Source: Streptomyces lanatus (GTDB taxonomy: Bacteria > Actinomycetota > Actinomycetes > Streptomycetales > Streptomycetaceae). From it: a stretch of 64,000 nucleotides of DNA. The notes beneath the pieces were generated by a model. It was given only the letters and a program-made list of their open reading frames with translations, ran no database searches and was not told where the DNA came from. The position numbers and the translations under genes are program-made. Within the stretch, counting starts at the first letter, position 1; each line of letters begins with the position of its first letter. Positions 6,875 through 16,129 of the stretch are shown piece after piece. The stretch covers positions 80,569 through 144,568 of the forward strand of contig NZ_BNBM01000013.1 in NCBI RefSeq assembly GCF_014655715.1, in the 5' to 3' direction.

Positions 6875-9655
6875 ATGCTGCTGGAGCGCGACCGGGAGCT
6901 GACCGTCCTGGACGACGCGGTCGCCGACGCCCGTGCGGGCAGCGGTGTCCTCGTCCTCGTCGAGGGCGGCACCGGCAGCGGCACCACGGCGCTGCTGAAC
7001 CGGCTGGCCGACCGGGCCGGCACGGCCGGTGCCCTGGTCCTGCGCTCGGCCGGCACCCCCGGTGAACGCGCCGTCCCGTTCGGCGTGCTGCGCCGGCTCG
7101 TGCTCCCGCTGGTCGCCGAACGCGACCTGCCCGCCGACCTGGTCGTCTCCGCTCCGCACCTGTCCCCTGGCGGCGGCCACACGGGCCCGGAAGGCGCCGC
7201 CGGGGCCGCCGTCCGGGCCGACACGCTGCACTGGCTGCACATCCTGTTCGCGGGTCTGAGCGCCGAGCGGACGGTGGTGCTCGCCGTCGACGACCTGGGC
7301 TGGGTCGACGCCGACTCCCTGGAGGCGCTCGCCCATCTCGCCGCCCGCCTGGCCGGTCTGCGCATGCTGCTGGCCGTGGTCCGCAAGGACGGACTCGGTG
7401 TTCATGACCCGCTGGTGCGCGAGATCTCCGCCGCCGCCACCCATCAGATCCGGGTCCGCGGACTGTCCCGCGACGGCACGGCGGCGCTGGTGGCCCGTCA
7501 GCTCGGGGCGGACTGCCCCGACGAGTTCGGCCGTACCTGTCACGACGTCACCGGAGGCCGGCCCAAGGACCTGCGGGTGCTGTGCGACCGGGCCAGGCTC
7601 AGGCGCCTGGGCGCACCCCACTGGCGCACCCAGCGGCTGCGGGAGCTCGGCGAGTCGCTGCGCCGCGAGCGGCTGTTGTCGCTGCTGCGCCGTGAGCCCG
7701 TCCTCGCCGTCTTCCTCAAGGCGACCGCCGTGCTCGCCGAGCAGGCCAGCGAGCCCCTCGTCGAACGGCTGGCGGGGCTGAGCCGGGGGCAGTGCGCTCA
7801 CGCCCGTGAGGTGCTCGCCCATGGCTGGCCGCCGGTCGACGGCCAGGGCGAGGCCGCGCACACCGGCGCGGCATGTGCGGTCGTCCTCCAGGCCATGGGG
7901 GACGAGGAGAGTTCGCGCCGCCATCGGCAGGCCTCCGCGCTGCTCGACGCGTCCGGCGCCGGACCGGAGGAGGTGGCCCTCCCGCTGCTGCACGTCGGCC
8001 GGCTCGGCGACGCGTGGGAGATCCATCAGCTGCGTGCCGCGGCGGCGGCCGCCCGCCGCCGGGGCGCACCGGAGACGGCCGTGCGCTATCTCGGCCGCGC
8101 CCTCGTCGACGTGGCCGCCGCCAGCCATGTCCGCGCCGAGTTGCTCTATGAACTCGCGGTCACCGAGCTGGATCTCAACTCCCCGGCCGCGGGGCGCCAC
8201 TTCGTGCAGGCGGCGCGGCTCATGCCCGGGCTGCGGCGGCGCGCCGAGGTCGTCTCCAGCGCCCCGATGGGCATCGTGCGCGGCGATCCCGAGGTCGCCG
8301 CGCTGGTCCGCGAGACGGCCGCGGCGGTCGGCACTCCCCGCGAGGACGATCAGCAGGGCAGATACCTCGCGATGCGGCTGGAGGCGCGGGCCCGCTACGC
8401 CGGTCTCCAGGACCCGGACCTGGTGCGCTCGGCGGCGGGCCGGCTGCGGGAGCTCGGCGAGCACGGCCACGACGCCTCGGCGGCCGAGCGTGAACTGCGT
8501 ACGGTCCTGGTGTTCACGGCCGCCATGGACGGGCGGGTCGACCATCGCTTCGTGGCCGGTACGACCCGGCAGGTCCTGGAGGAGGAGCCCGCGCACACCG
8601 CGCTGGCCGGGCTGGCGCTCGAACTGCTGCCGCCGGTGCTCTACTGCACGGACACCCCGCACCTCGCCACGTCCTGGCTGGACGCCGCCGGGCTGCACGC
8701 CTCGCAGGAGGACGACCGGGTGACGACGTCCCGGATCGAGGCGGTGCGCGCGCTCATGCGGATCGCCCGGGGCGAGGTCGGCCCGGCCCGGGAGTACGGC
8801 GTCCGTGCCCTCGCGGCGGCCGGGGGCGCGACGCACGGGGACCGGGCGGAGCTCACCATGGTCCTGGGCTGTGTCGCCCTCGAACTCGACGACACCGAGA
8901 TCGCCGAGCGGGTGCTCGATCCCGCCCGACCGCAAACCGACCTGTGGCTGTTCGCCAAGTACGGGGCGCTGAACGGCATGCTCGCGGAAACGCGCGGGGA
9001 CCTGCCGGTGGCGCTCGCCCATTACCTCGACTGCGCCCGCGTCCTGGAGCGCGCCGGGTGGGTGAACCCGGCGTTCGCGCACTGGCAGGTGCGGGCCGCG
9101 CTGGTCCAGCACCGTATGGGCCGCACCGCGGAGGCCCTCGCCGCGGCCCTGACCCACCATGAGCGCGCCCGGATCTGGGGAGCGCCGAGCACGCTCGGCC
9201 GGGCGCTGCGGCTGCTCGGCGTCGTCACCGGCGGTCCGCGCGGCGTCGAACTGCTGCGGCAGGCCGTCGCCGTGGTCGAGACGGAGGGCAGCCGCCTCGA
9301 ATTGGCGCGCGCCCTGATGGAGTTGGGCCGACGGCTTCAGGAGGCGTCGGCCCCGGAGGGCGACCGGCTGTTCCGGCGCGGTCGTCGGCTGGCCGCCGAA
9401 TTGATCAACGCGTCGGCCGACGCCGGGACCGGCACCAACGCCCGCTCGGCACGGGCACTCGCGGCCGGACTGACGCCGGCCGAGACAAGGGTGGCGCAGC
9501 GGGCGGCACGCGGTCTGAGCAACCGGGAGATCGCGACGGAACTCGAAACGAGCCTACGGGCCGTGGAAAGACACCTGACGAGCTCCTACCGTAAATTACG
9601 TGTTACCGGCCGGGAACAACTCGCCCGAGCCATGGCAATGGACGAGTCCCGCTAG
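6875..9655 (+). CDS. LAL-family (large ATP-binding LuxR) transcriptional regulator
   Basis: A 926-aa LuxR-type regulator with the usual LAL plan: ATPase domain in the first ~300 residues, TPR-like helical region, and C-terminal LuxR DNA-binding domain (LTPAETRVAQRAARG, NREIATELETSLRAVERH, SSYRKL). The Walker A position reads GGTGSGTT at residues 31-38, so Thr-37 replaces the catalytic Lys, an even less conservative change than in the upstream gene. Walker B (VLAVDDLGWVD) is intact. The gene starts three bases after the upstream LAL stop; translation is probably coupled and the two may form a heteromeric pair. The last ~90 bases are less GC-rich than the rest of the gene. Confidence 0.88.
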   Translation: MLLERDRELTVLDDAVADARAGSGVLVLVEGGTGSGTTALLNRLADRAGTAGALVLRSAGTPGERAVPFGVLRRLVLPLVAERDLPADLVVSAPHLSPGGGHTGPEGAAGAAVRADTLHWLHILFAGLSAERTVVLAVDDLGWVDADSLEALAHLAARLAGLRMLLAVVRKDGLGVHDPLVREISAAATHQIRVRGLSRDGTAALVARQLGADCPDEFGRTCHDVTGGRPKDLRVLCDRARLRRLGAPHWRTQRLRELGESLRRERLLSLLRREPVLAVFLKATAVLAEQASEPLVERLAGLSRGQCAHAREVLAHGWPPVDGQGEAAHTGAACAVVLQAMGDEESSRRHRQASALLDASGAGPEEVALPLLHVGRLGDAWEIHQLRAAAAAARRRGAPETAVRYLGRALVDVAAASHVRAELLYELAVTELDLNSPAAGRHFVQAARLMPGLRRRAEVVSSAPMGIVRGDPEVAALVRETAAAVGTPREDDQQGRYLAMRLEARARYAGLQDPDLVRSAAGRLRELGEHGHDASAAERELRTVLVFTAAMDGRVDHRFVAGTTRQVLEEEPAHTALAGLALELLPPVLYCTDTPHLATSWLDAAGLHASQEDDRVTTSRIEAVRALMRIARGEVGPAREYGVRALAAAGGATHGDRAELTMVLGCVALELDDTEIAERVLDPARPQTDLWLFAKYGALNGMLAETRGDLPVALAHYLDCARVLERAGWVNPAFAHWQVRAALVQHRMGRTAEALAAALTHHERARIWGAPSTLGRALRLLGVVTGGPRGVELLRQAVAVVETEGSRLELARALMELGRRLQEASAPEGDRLFRRGRRLAAELINASADAGTGTNARSARALAAGLTPAETRVAQRAARGLSNREIATELETSLRAVERHLTSSYRKLRVTGREQLARAMAMDESR

Positions 9656-9878
9656 TCTGCCCAGGGCGGCTCCGCGTCATGCCGCGGACCTGCGCGGAAT
9701 TTTGTTCATTAAGTTCATGGCACATACCGCAATGCGGACCGAACCACCGCCGGCGGGCACCGCAGTCTTAGCGGTGAATAGGGGTCGATGCACCCTGTAT
9801 GTCTTGACATGCATTTTCTTCCGATGCCAATGTCGTGGGTGAAGGTCATGAACGCTGAGAGAGAGCGGCCCACCCCCC

Positions 9879-10526
9879 ATGAACAATGCAGGCCTGGACT
9901 CGGCAGAGATCATCCATTTAGCACTTTTCGAGCAGTCTGTTGTCTGCATCGCAAATCTCGATCTGGAATTCCGGATAAGGGAGGCCAATCGATCCTTCGC
10001 CCGTCAATTCGACTGGGCTCCCGGGCAGGGTGTGGGCAGGGACTTCTGCGAACTGCTGCATCCCAGTGTCCAGGGAAAGCTGAAGCACGAGTTGATCCGT
10101 CTGGCGGATGGTCAAAGTCCCCGGTTCGCCGACCGCTTGATCGCGCTGGGCGCGAATGACACCGTATTCCAGGCGGAGCTGACCGGAGTCGCCGTCCGGA
10201 GCGGCGGCGGCCGGGTCGACCGCATCCTGGTGCTGGTCGACCCGGACGAGCCCGGGACCGAAGCGCAGCTCGCCCATGCCCGGCACAAACTGTTCAGTCC
10301 GATGCACGCCCGCATTCTGGAGGGTGTCGCATTGGGAGAGTCGACCGTCCAGCTCGCCACGAAGCTCTTCCTCAGCCGTGGCGGAGTGGAATACCACGTC
10401 TCCTCGCTGCTGCGGAAGATGAAGGTGACCAACCGTCCGGCGCTGATATCGAAGAGCTATTCCCTGGGCGTCTTCGCCATCGGCCAGTGGCCGCCGCGGG
10501 TACGGCCGGAGTTCGTCTCCGACTGA
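9879..10526 (+). CDS. PAS-LuxR transcriptional regulator
   Basis: A 215-aa regulator with an N-terminal PAS-type sensor (about residues 10-120; IANLDLEFRIREAN, GRDFCELLHP) and a C-terminal LuxR helix-turn-helix (about 140-200; ARILEGVALGESTVQLATKLFLSRGGVEYHVSSLLRKM). This architecture and size match the PimM group of PAS-LuxR activators known from polyene clusters, though members also occur beside other secondary-metabolite genes. A 223-bp AT-richer gap separates it from the upstream LAL gene, so it has its own promoter. It converges with the minus-strand LAL gene, leaving only 16 bases between stops. No polyene genes are in the window, so its target may be the NRPS genes or lie outside. Confidence 0.87.
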   Translation: MNNAGLDSAEIIHLALFEQSVVCIANLDLEFRIREANRSFARQFDWAPGQGVGRDFCELLHPSVQGKLKHELIRLADGQSPRFADRLIALGANDTVFQAELTGVAVRSGGGRVDRILVLVDPDEPGTEAQLAHARHKLFSPMHARILEGVALGESTVQLATKLFLSRGGVEYHVSSLLRKMKVTNRPALISKSYSLGVFAIGQWPPRVRPEFVSD

Positions 10527-10542
10527 CCGCGGCGTGACGGTT

Positions 10543-13407
10543 TCACCTGGCGGGTCCGCGTTCCGCGGCGAGGACGGCCGCGAGTTCGCGGCGCCCCCGG
10601 ATGCCGAGCTTGCGGTACACGCTCGTCAGGTGGAATTCCACGGTGCGCTGGGTGAGGAACAGGGCTTCGGCGATCTCCCGGTTGGTGGCTCCGCCGGCGG
10701 CCCGCTCGGCGACCTGGCGTTCCGATCCGCTCAGCGCGTCGGTCGGTGACCCGGTGCCGCGCCGCAGTCTGCCCCCGGCCGCGCCGAGCGCGGGTACGGC
10801 CCGGTCGATGAGGAGCCGGTCGCCGCAGAGTACGGCGATGTCGATGGCGCGGCGCAGCCGTTCCCGCGCGCTCTCGGCGTCGCCGCGCTCCAGCAGCCGC
10901 CGGCCCAGCAGATACTCGGCGTGCGCGTGTTCCAGACGGCCGGGGGTGCCGTCGAGGAGCCGGGTGGCCTCGGTCAGTTCGTCGATGCCGGTGTCGCAGG
11001 TGGTGAGGACGCCGCGGGCGACGGCGAGCATGCCCCGGGCGCGGGGCGTGCCCCACCGTCGTACGGCCGGTGCGACGCGGTCGACGACGTCCAGCCCCTC
11101 GCCGTGCCGGCCCAGTTCGGCGAGGAGTTGAGCGGCGTCGTACCACCAGGGGGCCAGCACGGGGTTGCCGATGCCCGCCTCGGCGAGGCTGTCGCCGCAT
11201 CGCAGGAGGTGGCCGAGGGCTCCCTCGGGGTCGCCGAGCGCGGCACGGGTGCGGGCCCGGCTCATCATGTAGGTGTGCGACTCCAGCGCGAACTGGTCCA
11301 CGCGGGGCCGCCGGATCAGGTCGAGCACCTCCTGGGCGCGGACGGCGTCACCGCGGCGGACCAGAACGTCCGCGAGGGTGCAGTGCGGGCCGACGGCGCT
11401 CTTCACGCGCAGGTCGCGGTGGACGAGATCGAAGGCGAGCTGCGCGTCCGCCAGTGCCTGTGCGATGTTGCCGGCCCACATGTGCACCTGGGCGCGGGTG
11501 GTGGAGACGAGGGCGCTGTTCCAGGCCTGGCCACGGTTCTGGGCGTGCTCCAGCAGGGCGGTGAGGACGGACTCGACGGGCTCGATCACATCGGCGAGGT
11601 AGAGGGTGAGGCTGGCACCGAGGGCACCCCAGCCGCCGAGGGAGAAGTCCCCGAACCGCAGCACCCGCTCGGCCGCGGGGACGAGTCCGGCGGCGGGGCG
11701 GCCCTCCAGGGTGCCGAGCGCGCAGAGCATGCCGAGCAGCATGCGTTCCTCGGCGGTCTCGCCGGGCGGCGGCACATGGTCGCGGAAGCGTTCGCTGACC
11801 CGGCGCACGGTGGACTTCTCGTCGAGCCCTGAGACCAGGGCCATCGCCTCCATGAGGGTGCGCAGCGCCTGTTCGTCCGGGGAGTCGCCGAGTTCGGACT
11901 CGGCCAGGGGCAGTGTCTCGCCCACCAGCTCGAAGGCGCGCAGCGAGTTCTGGGCGCCGAGGGAGGTGATGACGTACTGCTGCACGAGGCGGCAGCGCAG
12001 GCGCGGGTCGGTGACGAGGGACAGCGCGTGTTCCAGCCGGCTGAGTGCGGTGGGGTGGTCGGAGTGGGCGAGGACCCGGGCCGAGGCGGACAGCAGCTCG
12101 ATGTCGTCGAGGTCGTGGCGCAGGGCGCGGGAGAGGTACTGGCCCGCGGTGGCGGGTGCGCCGCGCTGTTCGGCGCCGAGGGCGGCGGATCTGAGGACGG
12201 TGACCATCCAGGGCTCGGGTACCTCGGGGAGATGCATCAGCTGGACGGCGACCTGGTCGCTGGGGCACCCGGAGTCGTTGAGCAGACGTGCGGCGCGCTC
12301 GCGCAGGGCGAGGCGTTCCTCGGCCGGGGTGGCATCGAGTACGGCCTGGCGCATGAGGTCGTGGCGGTAGGCGAGGGAGTCGGGGCGTAACAGGCCGGCG
12401 GCGCACAGGGCGTCCACGGCGCCGGCGGCGGGGCCGGGGGTGGTGCCGGCGAGGGCGGCGACGGACTCGATGTCGTCGGACTCAAGGACCGCCAGCGCGG
12501 TCGCCACGGCGAGCCGTTCGGGGCCGAGCCGGTCGAGGTGGAAGCGGGCCACGGCACCGTGTCCGAGGCCGTCGCGGAGCGCGTCGGCGTCGAGTCCGGC
12601 GTCCGGGCCGCGTTCCCTCAGTTCGCGGAGGACGAGCTGGACCAGGAAGGGGGTGCCGCCGGTGAGTTCCATGCAGCGGGCGACGAAGCAGGCGTCGGGC
12701 GTGACGGGGAGGGCCGCGGCGAGCATGTCGTGCACGGCGTCGTCGGTGAGCGGCTCGACGTCGACGGTGAGGCAGGAGGCGGAGTCGGTCATCTCGTCCA
12801 GCACATCGGGGTGGGCGTGCTCGACCTCGGTGCGCAGGGTGAGGAGCAGGGCGACCGGGAGGCCCTCGGCCCGCCGCAGCAGGAAGGCGAGCCAGCGCAG
12901 GGACGCCTCGTCGCACCACTGGAGGTCGTCGACGGCGAGGATCAGGGGCCGTTCGGCGGCGAGCGAGTTGGTGAGCCAGTACAGGCCGTGCATGACGCCG
13001 TAGGCGTCGACGGGCCCGCCGTCGGGGGCGCCGTCGGGGGCGCCGTCCGTCGTCAGGGCGGGCAGGGCGAGTGCGGCGCTGCCGGCCGCCACCGCGCCGC
13101 CGCCGAGCAGCGGGTGCCGTGCGGGGTCGTCGGCGGTGAGGCCGAGCGGGGCGAAGAGTCCGCGTACGGCCTCGTAGGCGGCGCCGCCGCTCTCCTGGCA
13201 CTTGACGGTGAGGACGCGGGCGTCGGTGCCCGGTTCGTCGAGGGTCGCCGTCATCAGCCGGGTCTTGCCGATGCCGGCGGGCCCGCGCAGCAGAACCGCG
13301 TTTCCACCGTCCGTACCGTGAAGGTGTTCGTGGATCAGAGTGAGTTCCAGGTCTCGGCCTACGAGCGTGGGCTCGTCGTCCGCCTTCAGGCCGGGGGATA
13401 AAGCCAC
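10543..13407 (-). CDS. LAL-family (large ATP-binding LuxR) transcriptional regulator
   Basis: A 954-aa LAL regulator with an intact ATPase: Walker A GPAGIGKT near residue 50 and Walker B ILAVDDLQWCDE, then helical repeats and a C-terminal LuxR domain (LSGSERQVAERAAGG, NREIAEALFLTQRTVEFHLTSVYRKLGI). It differs from the two plus-strand LAL genes, which lack the Walker A lysine. GTG 13407 was chosen because AGGAG lies five to six bases upstream; the frame stays open to an ATG at 13515 without such a site. It stands alone downstream of a 312-bp gap and converges with the PAS-LuxR gene. A cluster-situated or global activator role is inferred. Confidence 0.88.
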   Translation of the reverse strand: MALSPGLKADDEPTLVGRDLELTLIHEHLHGTDGGNAVLLRGPAGIGKTRLMTATLDEPGTDARVLTVKCQESGGAAYEAVRGLFAPLGLTADDPARHPLLGGGAVAAGSAALALPALTTDGAPDGAPDGGPVDAYGVMHGLYWLTNSLAAERPLILAVDDLQWCDEASLRWLAFLLRRAEGLPVALLLTLRTEVEHAHPDVLDEMTDSASCLTVDVEPLTDDAVHDMLAAALPVTPDACFVARCMELTGGTPFLVQLVLRELRERGPDAGLDADALRDGLGHGAVARFHLDRLGPERLAVATALAVLESDDIESVAALAGTTPGPAAGAVDALCAAGLLRPDSLAYRHDLMRQAVLDATPAEERLALRERAARLLNDSGCPSDQVAVQLMHLPEVPEPWMVTVLRSAALGAEQRGAPATAGQYLSRALRHDLDDIELLSASARVLAHSDHPTALSRLEHALSLVTDPRLRCRLVQQYVITSLGAQNSLRAFELVGETLPLAESELGDSPDEQALRTLMEAMALVSGLDEKSTVRRVSERFRDHVPPPGETAEERMLLGMLCALGTLEGRPAAGLVPAAERVLRFGDFSLGGWGALGASLTLYLADVIEPVESVLTALLEHAQNRGQAWNSALVSTTRAQVHMWAGNIAQALADAQLAFDLVHRDLRVKSAVGPHCTLADVLVRRGDAVRAQEVLDLIRRPRVDQFALESHTYMMSRARTRAALGDPEGALGHLLRCGDSLAEAGIGNPVLAPWWYDAAQLLAELGRHGEGLDVVDRVAPAVRRWGTPRARGMLAVARGVLTTCDTGIDELTEATRLLDGTPGRLEHAHAEYLLGRRLLERGDAESARERLRRAIDIAVLCGDRLLIDRAVPALGAAGGRLRRGTGSPTDALSGSERQVAERAAGGATNREIAEALFLTQRTVEFHLTSVYRKLGIRGRRELAAVLAAERGPAR

Positions 13408-13719
13408 CGCGTCTCCTGTACTGCCCCCGCCCGCAAGGGAGTTGACGGAGAGCCACAAACCGAATGACCGACTTTTGTCTGATGATAGGCACCCATTGGG
13501 GCACCCTTCGGCCACACGCGAACCGGTCGCACAGGGGACTTGAAACCCTTCGCACCTTCACGATCGCCAACGCGAATCCAGCTCCCCGGGTCACGCCGCC
13601 GGTCAGAGGGGGCCTACGGGAGCAACTTCGTCGGATGCTCCGGACGTCCGCGGCGAGGAAGATGAACGGGCGTCACATTCAACTGTGGTGCACTGCACAT
13701 GAGTTGCCAGGTGAGGCGC
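13408..13719. other. intergenic region between two minus-strand genes, 312 bp
   Basis: This stretch lies upstream of the intact LAL regulator and downstream of an alpha/beta hydrolase. It is less GC-rich than flanking genes and presumably holds the LAL promoter. I see no RNA gene, clear hairpin or conserved operator. Confidence 0.35.
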
Positions 13720-14448
13720 CTACGCGGACCGGCTCCAGTGCGCCTCCAGTGCCGCGGCCACCTCGGCTGGCTTCTCCAGCACCGTCCAGTGGTTGCAGTC
13801 GAGTTTCAGGATCCGGGACGCCCGCAGCGCGGTTCCCAGCCGCTCGCCGAACTCGGTGGGGACGGCCGGGTCGCGCACTCCCCAGAACACCAGGGCGGGT
13901 GCGGTCGCGTCCGCCAGTGCCGGTTCCCATTCCGCCCCGACCGTGAGCGCGGAGCGGTAGAGCCTGAGGATGCTGTCCTTCATCGGCCCGTCCACATGGC
14001 CGGCCATCGCCTCGGCCGCCTCGGCGGGTACGTCGAAGCCGGTCACCAGGTCCTTGGCGAGGGACGTGGGCTCCAGCTCGGCCATGAAGCGGTCCCCCGC
14101 GACCCCGTCCTGCCAGATCCTGGCGAGCGGATGCCAGACGTACCGGGCGCTGACGGGGCCGTTGCCGCCGGCCCAGGTGCGCACCAGGTCGGGCCGTAGG
14201 GATGCGATGCGGGCGGTGAGCATGCAGCCCCAGTCGTGGCCGACGAGGTCCACGGGCTCGCCGACGTGTTCCAGGCGCTCGACGAGCCAGTCGACGTACT
14301 CCTCCTTGGTGGATCCGAAGCCGGGCGGCAGGTCCCCGCCGAAGCCTGGGAGGTCCCAGGCCTCCACGTCGGTGCGGGTCAGGTGGCGGCGGACGCGGGA
14401 CCAGACGCGGTGGGTGTCGGGGACGCCATGGATCAGGATCGCGGGCAC
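13720..14448 (-). CDS. alpha/beta hydrolase (epoxide hydrolase / haloalkane dehalogenase type)
   Basis: A 242-aa alpha/beta hydrolase. HGVPDTHRVW near residue 7 is the oxyanion-loop motif, GHDWG gives an Asp nucleophile as in epoxide hydrolases and haloalkane dehalogenases, FWGVRDPAVP supplies the acid, and CNHWTVLEKP the catalytic His near the C-terminus. The lid region is short. GTG is the start, with AAGGA seven bases upstream. It is transcribed divergently from the carboxymuconolactone decarboxylase gene across 187 bp. An Asp nucleophile argues against an esterase. The physiological substrate is unknown; detoxification of epoxides or halides would fit the redox-stress genes nearby. Confidence 0.83.
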   Translation of the reverse strand: MPAILIHGVPDTHRVWSRVRRHLTRTDVEAWDLPGFGGDLPPGFGSTKEEYVDWLVERLEHVGEPVDLVGHDWGCMLTARIASLRPDLVRTWAGGNGPVSARYVWHPLARIWQDGVAGDRFMAELEPTSLAKDLVTGFDVPAEAAEAMAGHVDGPMKDSILRLYRSALTVGAEWEPALADATAPALVFWGVRDPAVPTEFGERLGTALRASRILKLDCNHWTVLEKPAEVAAALEAHWSRSA

Positions 14449-14568
14449 GGGCGGGTCCTTCCTGATGATGCGGGCCCTCCTGGTGGAGGGGCGCAGACGG
14501 ACGCGCTGTGAACCTGCTCCGCCGCCCTGGTGCCGAACCGTATGAGACGTGGTTCACATATGCCTTGG

Positions 14569-14595
14569 TGTCACAGCTTTCGGTCGCGTCCGGTC
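14569..14595 (+). promoter_or_regulatory. ECF41-type promoter (TGTCACA-N15-CGGTC) of the AhpD-like gene
   Basis: TGTCACA at 14569-14575 and CGGTC at 14591-14595 are separated by exactly 15 bases and lie 41 bases before the GTG of the carboxymuconolactone decarboxylase gene. Seven more copies of this bipartite element precede other genes in the window. It matches the promoter signature known for ECF41 sigma factors (TGTCACA / CGTC). Confidence 0.8.
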
Positions 14596-14635
14596 ATTGG
14601 TGTGTAGCCCGTCTCAACGGCAAGGAGAGAACACC

Positions 14636-15109
14636 GTGGAACCGCGTCTCGACTACTTCGGCAACCCCCTCGCGGGAAAGGTGCTGCGGCACATCAACAC
14701 GGCCAGCAAGATCGTCTCGGACTCGACGCTGCCTGCCACGGTCCAGGAGCTGGTGAAGATCCGCGCCAGCCAGATCAACGGCTGCGGCTTCTGCACCGAC
14801 ATGCACACCAAGGACGCCGCCCACGCCGGTGAGAGCGCGCAGCGTCTGCACCTGGTCGCGGCCTGGCGGGAGGCCAAGGTGTTCACGGAGGCCGAGCGTG
14901 CCGCCCTGGAGGTCGCGGAGCAGGCCACTCGGATCGCCGACGCGGCCGGTGGGGTCACCGACGAGGCGTGGGCCGATGCCGCCAAGCACTTCGACGAGGA
15001 GCAGTTGGTGGCGCTGATCTCCCTGCTCGCCGTCATCAACGCCTACAACCGCATCAACGTCATCAACCAGCAGCCCGCCGGGGACTACCAGCCCGGCCAG
15101 TTCGGCTGA
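14636..15109 (+). CDS. carboxymuconolactone decarboxylase / AhpD-like alkylhydroperoxidase
   Basis: A 157-aa protein of the AhpD/CMD family. The redox motif C-G-F-C-T-D-M-H lies near residue 45, the CxxC-x3-H signature of thiol peroxidase-type members, so peroxide or thiol redox chemistry is more likely than decarboxylation. The GTG start follows AAGGAGAG; an upstream in-frame ATG would overlap the promoter and is rejected. Members of this family are the classic partners of ECF41 sigma factors, and a matching promoter lies just upstream. The patatin-glycosyltransferase genes begin 51 bases after its stop and may be cotranscribed. Confidence 0.88.
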   Translation: MEPRLDYFGNPLAGKVLRHINTASKIVSDSTLPATVQELVKIRASQINGCGFCTDMHTKDAAHAGESAQRLHLVAAWREAKVFTEAERAALEVAEQATRIADAAGGVTDEAWADAAKHFDEEQLVALISLLAVINAYNRINVINQQPAGDYQPGQFG

Positions 15110-15160
15110 CGTCCACGCCGCCCCGCCGTACTTCACGCGGCAGGCCGAGAGAGGTGGATC

Positions 15161-16129
15161 ATGACGGGTGCCGACCGGAAACGTCATCTGTCGCCGATCC
15201 CGTCGAGCGGTGACACCTCGGCGGGGTTGCGCGCACTCCCCCGTCCCGTCGCCGTGGTGGTCGGCGCCGGTGGAGTGCTCGGGGCGGCGCATGTCGGGGT
15301 GGGATACGCGCTGGAGCAGCGCGGATTCGTACCGGACATGATCATCGGAACGTCGGTGGGCGCTCTGAACGGCGCCATCGCCGCCGCCCACCCCGACCGG
15401 GCGGCGCCGTGGCTGGACCAGGTGTGGAGCCGGCTGCGCCGCCGTGAGGTGTATCCGCTCGGCCATCTCCCGTCGCGGGCCAGTGTGTTCACCGATCGCG
15501 GTCTGCGCCGGCTGATCGCCCGGTCCGGACTGCCGTCGCGGATCGAGGAGTTGGCGGTGCCGTTCACCGCGGTGGCCATGGACCTGGGCACCGGCGCTCC
15601 GGCACTGCTCGACCACGGGGACCTGGCGTCCGCACTGCTGGCCAGCGCGGCCATCCCGGGCATGCTGCCGCCGGTGGAGCGGGAGGGCCGCACGCTCGTC
15701 GACGGCGGAGTGATCGCGTATGTGCCGGTCCTCGCCGCCCTGAAGGCCGGGGCGGCGAGCGTGGTCGTGGTGGCGACCGGGCCGGAGAGTTCACCGCTGC
15801 GCCCCGTCGGTCCGCTCCGCCGGGCGGGCGCGGTCGCCGCCCGGGCCGGAATGCTGTTGCTGCACCATCAGATCGAGCGCGATCTGCGCGAGGTGTCCCG
15901 GCACATCCCGACCGTCGTGCTCCCCACCGGCATCGAGTCCTGGCCCGCCCCGTGGGACTTCGGTCATGCGCGGCGGCTGATCAGCACCGCGGAGCTGACC
16001 GCGGGGCGCTTCCTCGACGGACTGGGCGTCGACGGGCCGGGCCTGTACCGGGCCGAGGACCCCGCGGCGACGCCCGCCGGTCCCGGCGGGACATCGACTT
16101 CTCCTTCGGCAATGGAGGCCGGCCTGTGA
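15161..16129 (+). CDS. patatin-like phospholipase
   Basis: A 322-aa patatin-family lipid acyl hydrolase. The glycine-rich oxyanion loop (GAGGVLGAAHVG), the nucleophile motif GTSVG and the catalytic DGG with a Ser-Asp dyad are all present in the expected order. No signal peptide is evident. The ATG follows GAGAGGTGG. The stop overlaps the GTG of the glycosyltransferase gene (GTGA), so the two products are made together. With the downstream glycosyltransferase, small membrane protein and hydrolase it probably forms a lipid or glycolipid remodelling operon, perhaps under the ECF41 promoter upstream of the AhpD-like gene. Confidence 0.87.
   Translation: MTGADRKRHLSPIPSSGDTSAGLRALPRPVAVVVGAGGVLGAAHVGVGYALEQRGFVPDMIIGTSVGALNGAIAAAHPDRAAPWLDQVWSRLRRREVYPLGHLPSRASVFTDRGLRRLIARSGLPSRIEELAVPFTAVAMDLGTGAPALLDHGDLASALLASAAIPGMLPPVEREGRTLVDGGVIAYVPVLAALKAGAASVVVVATGPESSPLRPVGPLRRAGAVAARAGMLLLHHQIERDLREVSRHIPTVVLPTGIESWPAPWDFGHARRLISTAELTAGRFLDGLGVDGPGLYRAEDPAATPAGPGGTSTSPSAMEAGL

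Noticed and set aside
5255..9160. A long minus-strand open frame opposite the two LAL genes
   Set aside because: It is an antisense shadow of recognisable LuxR/ATPase coding sequence with no motif of its own.
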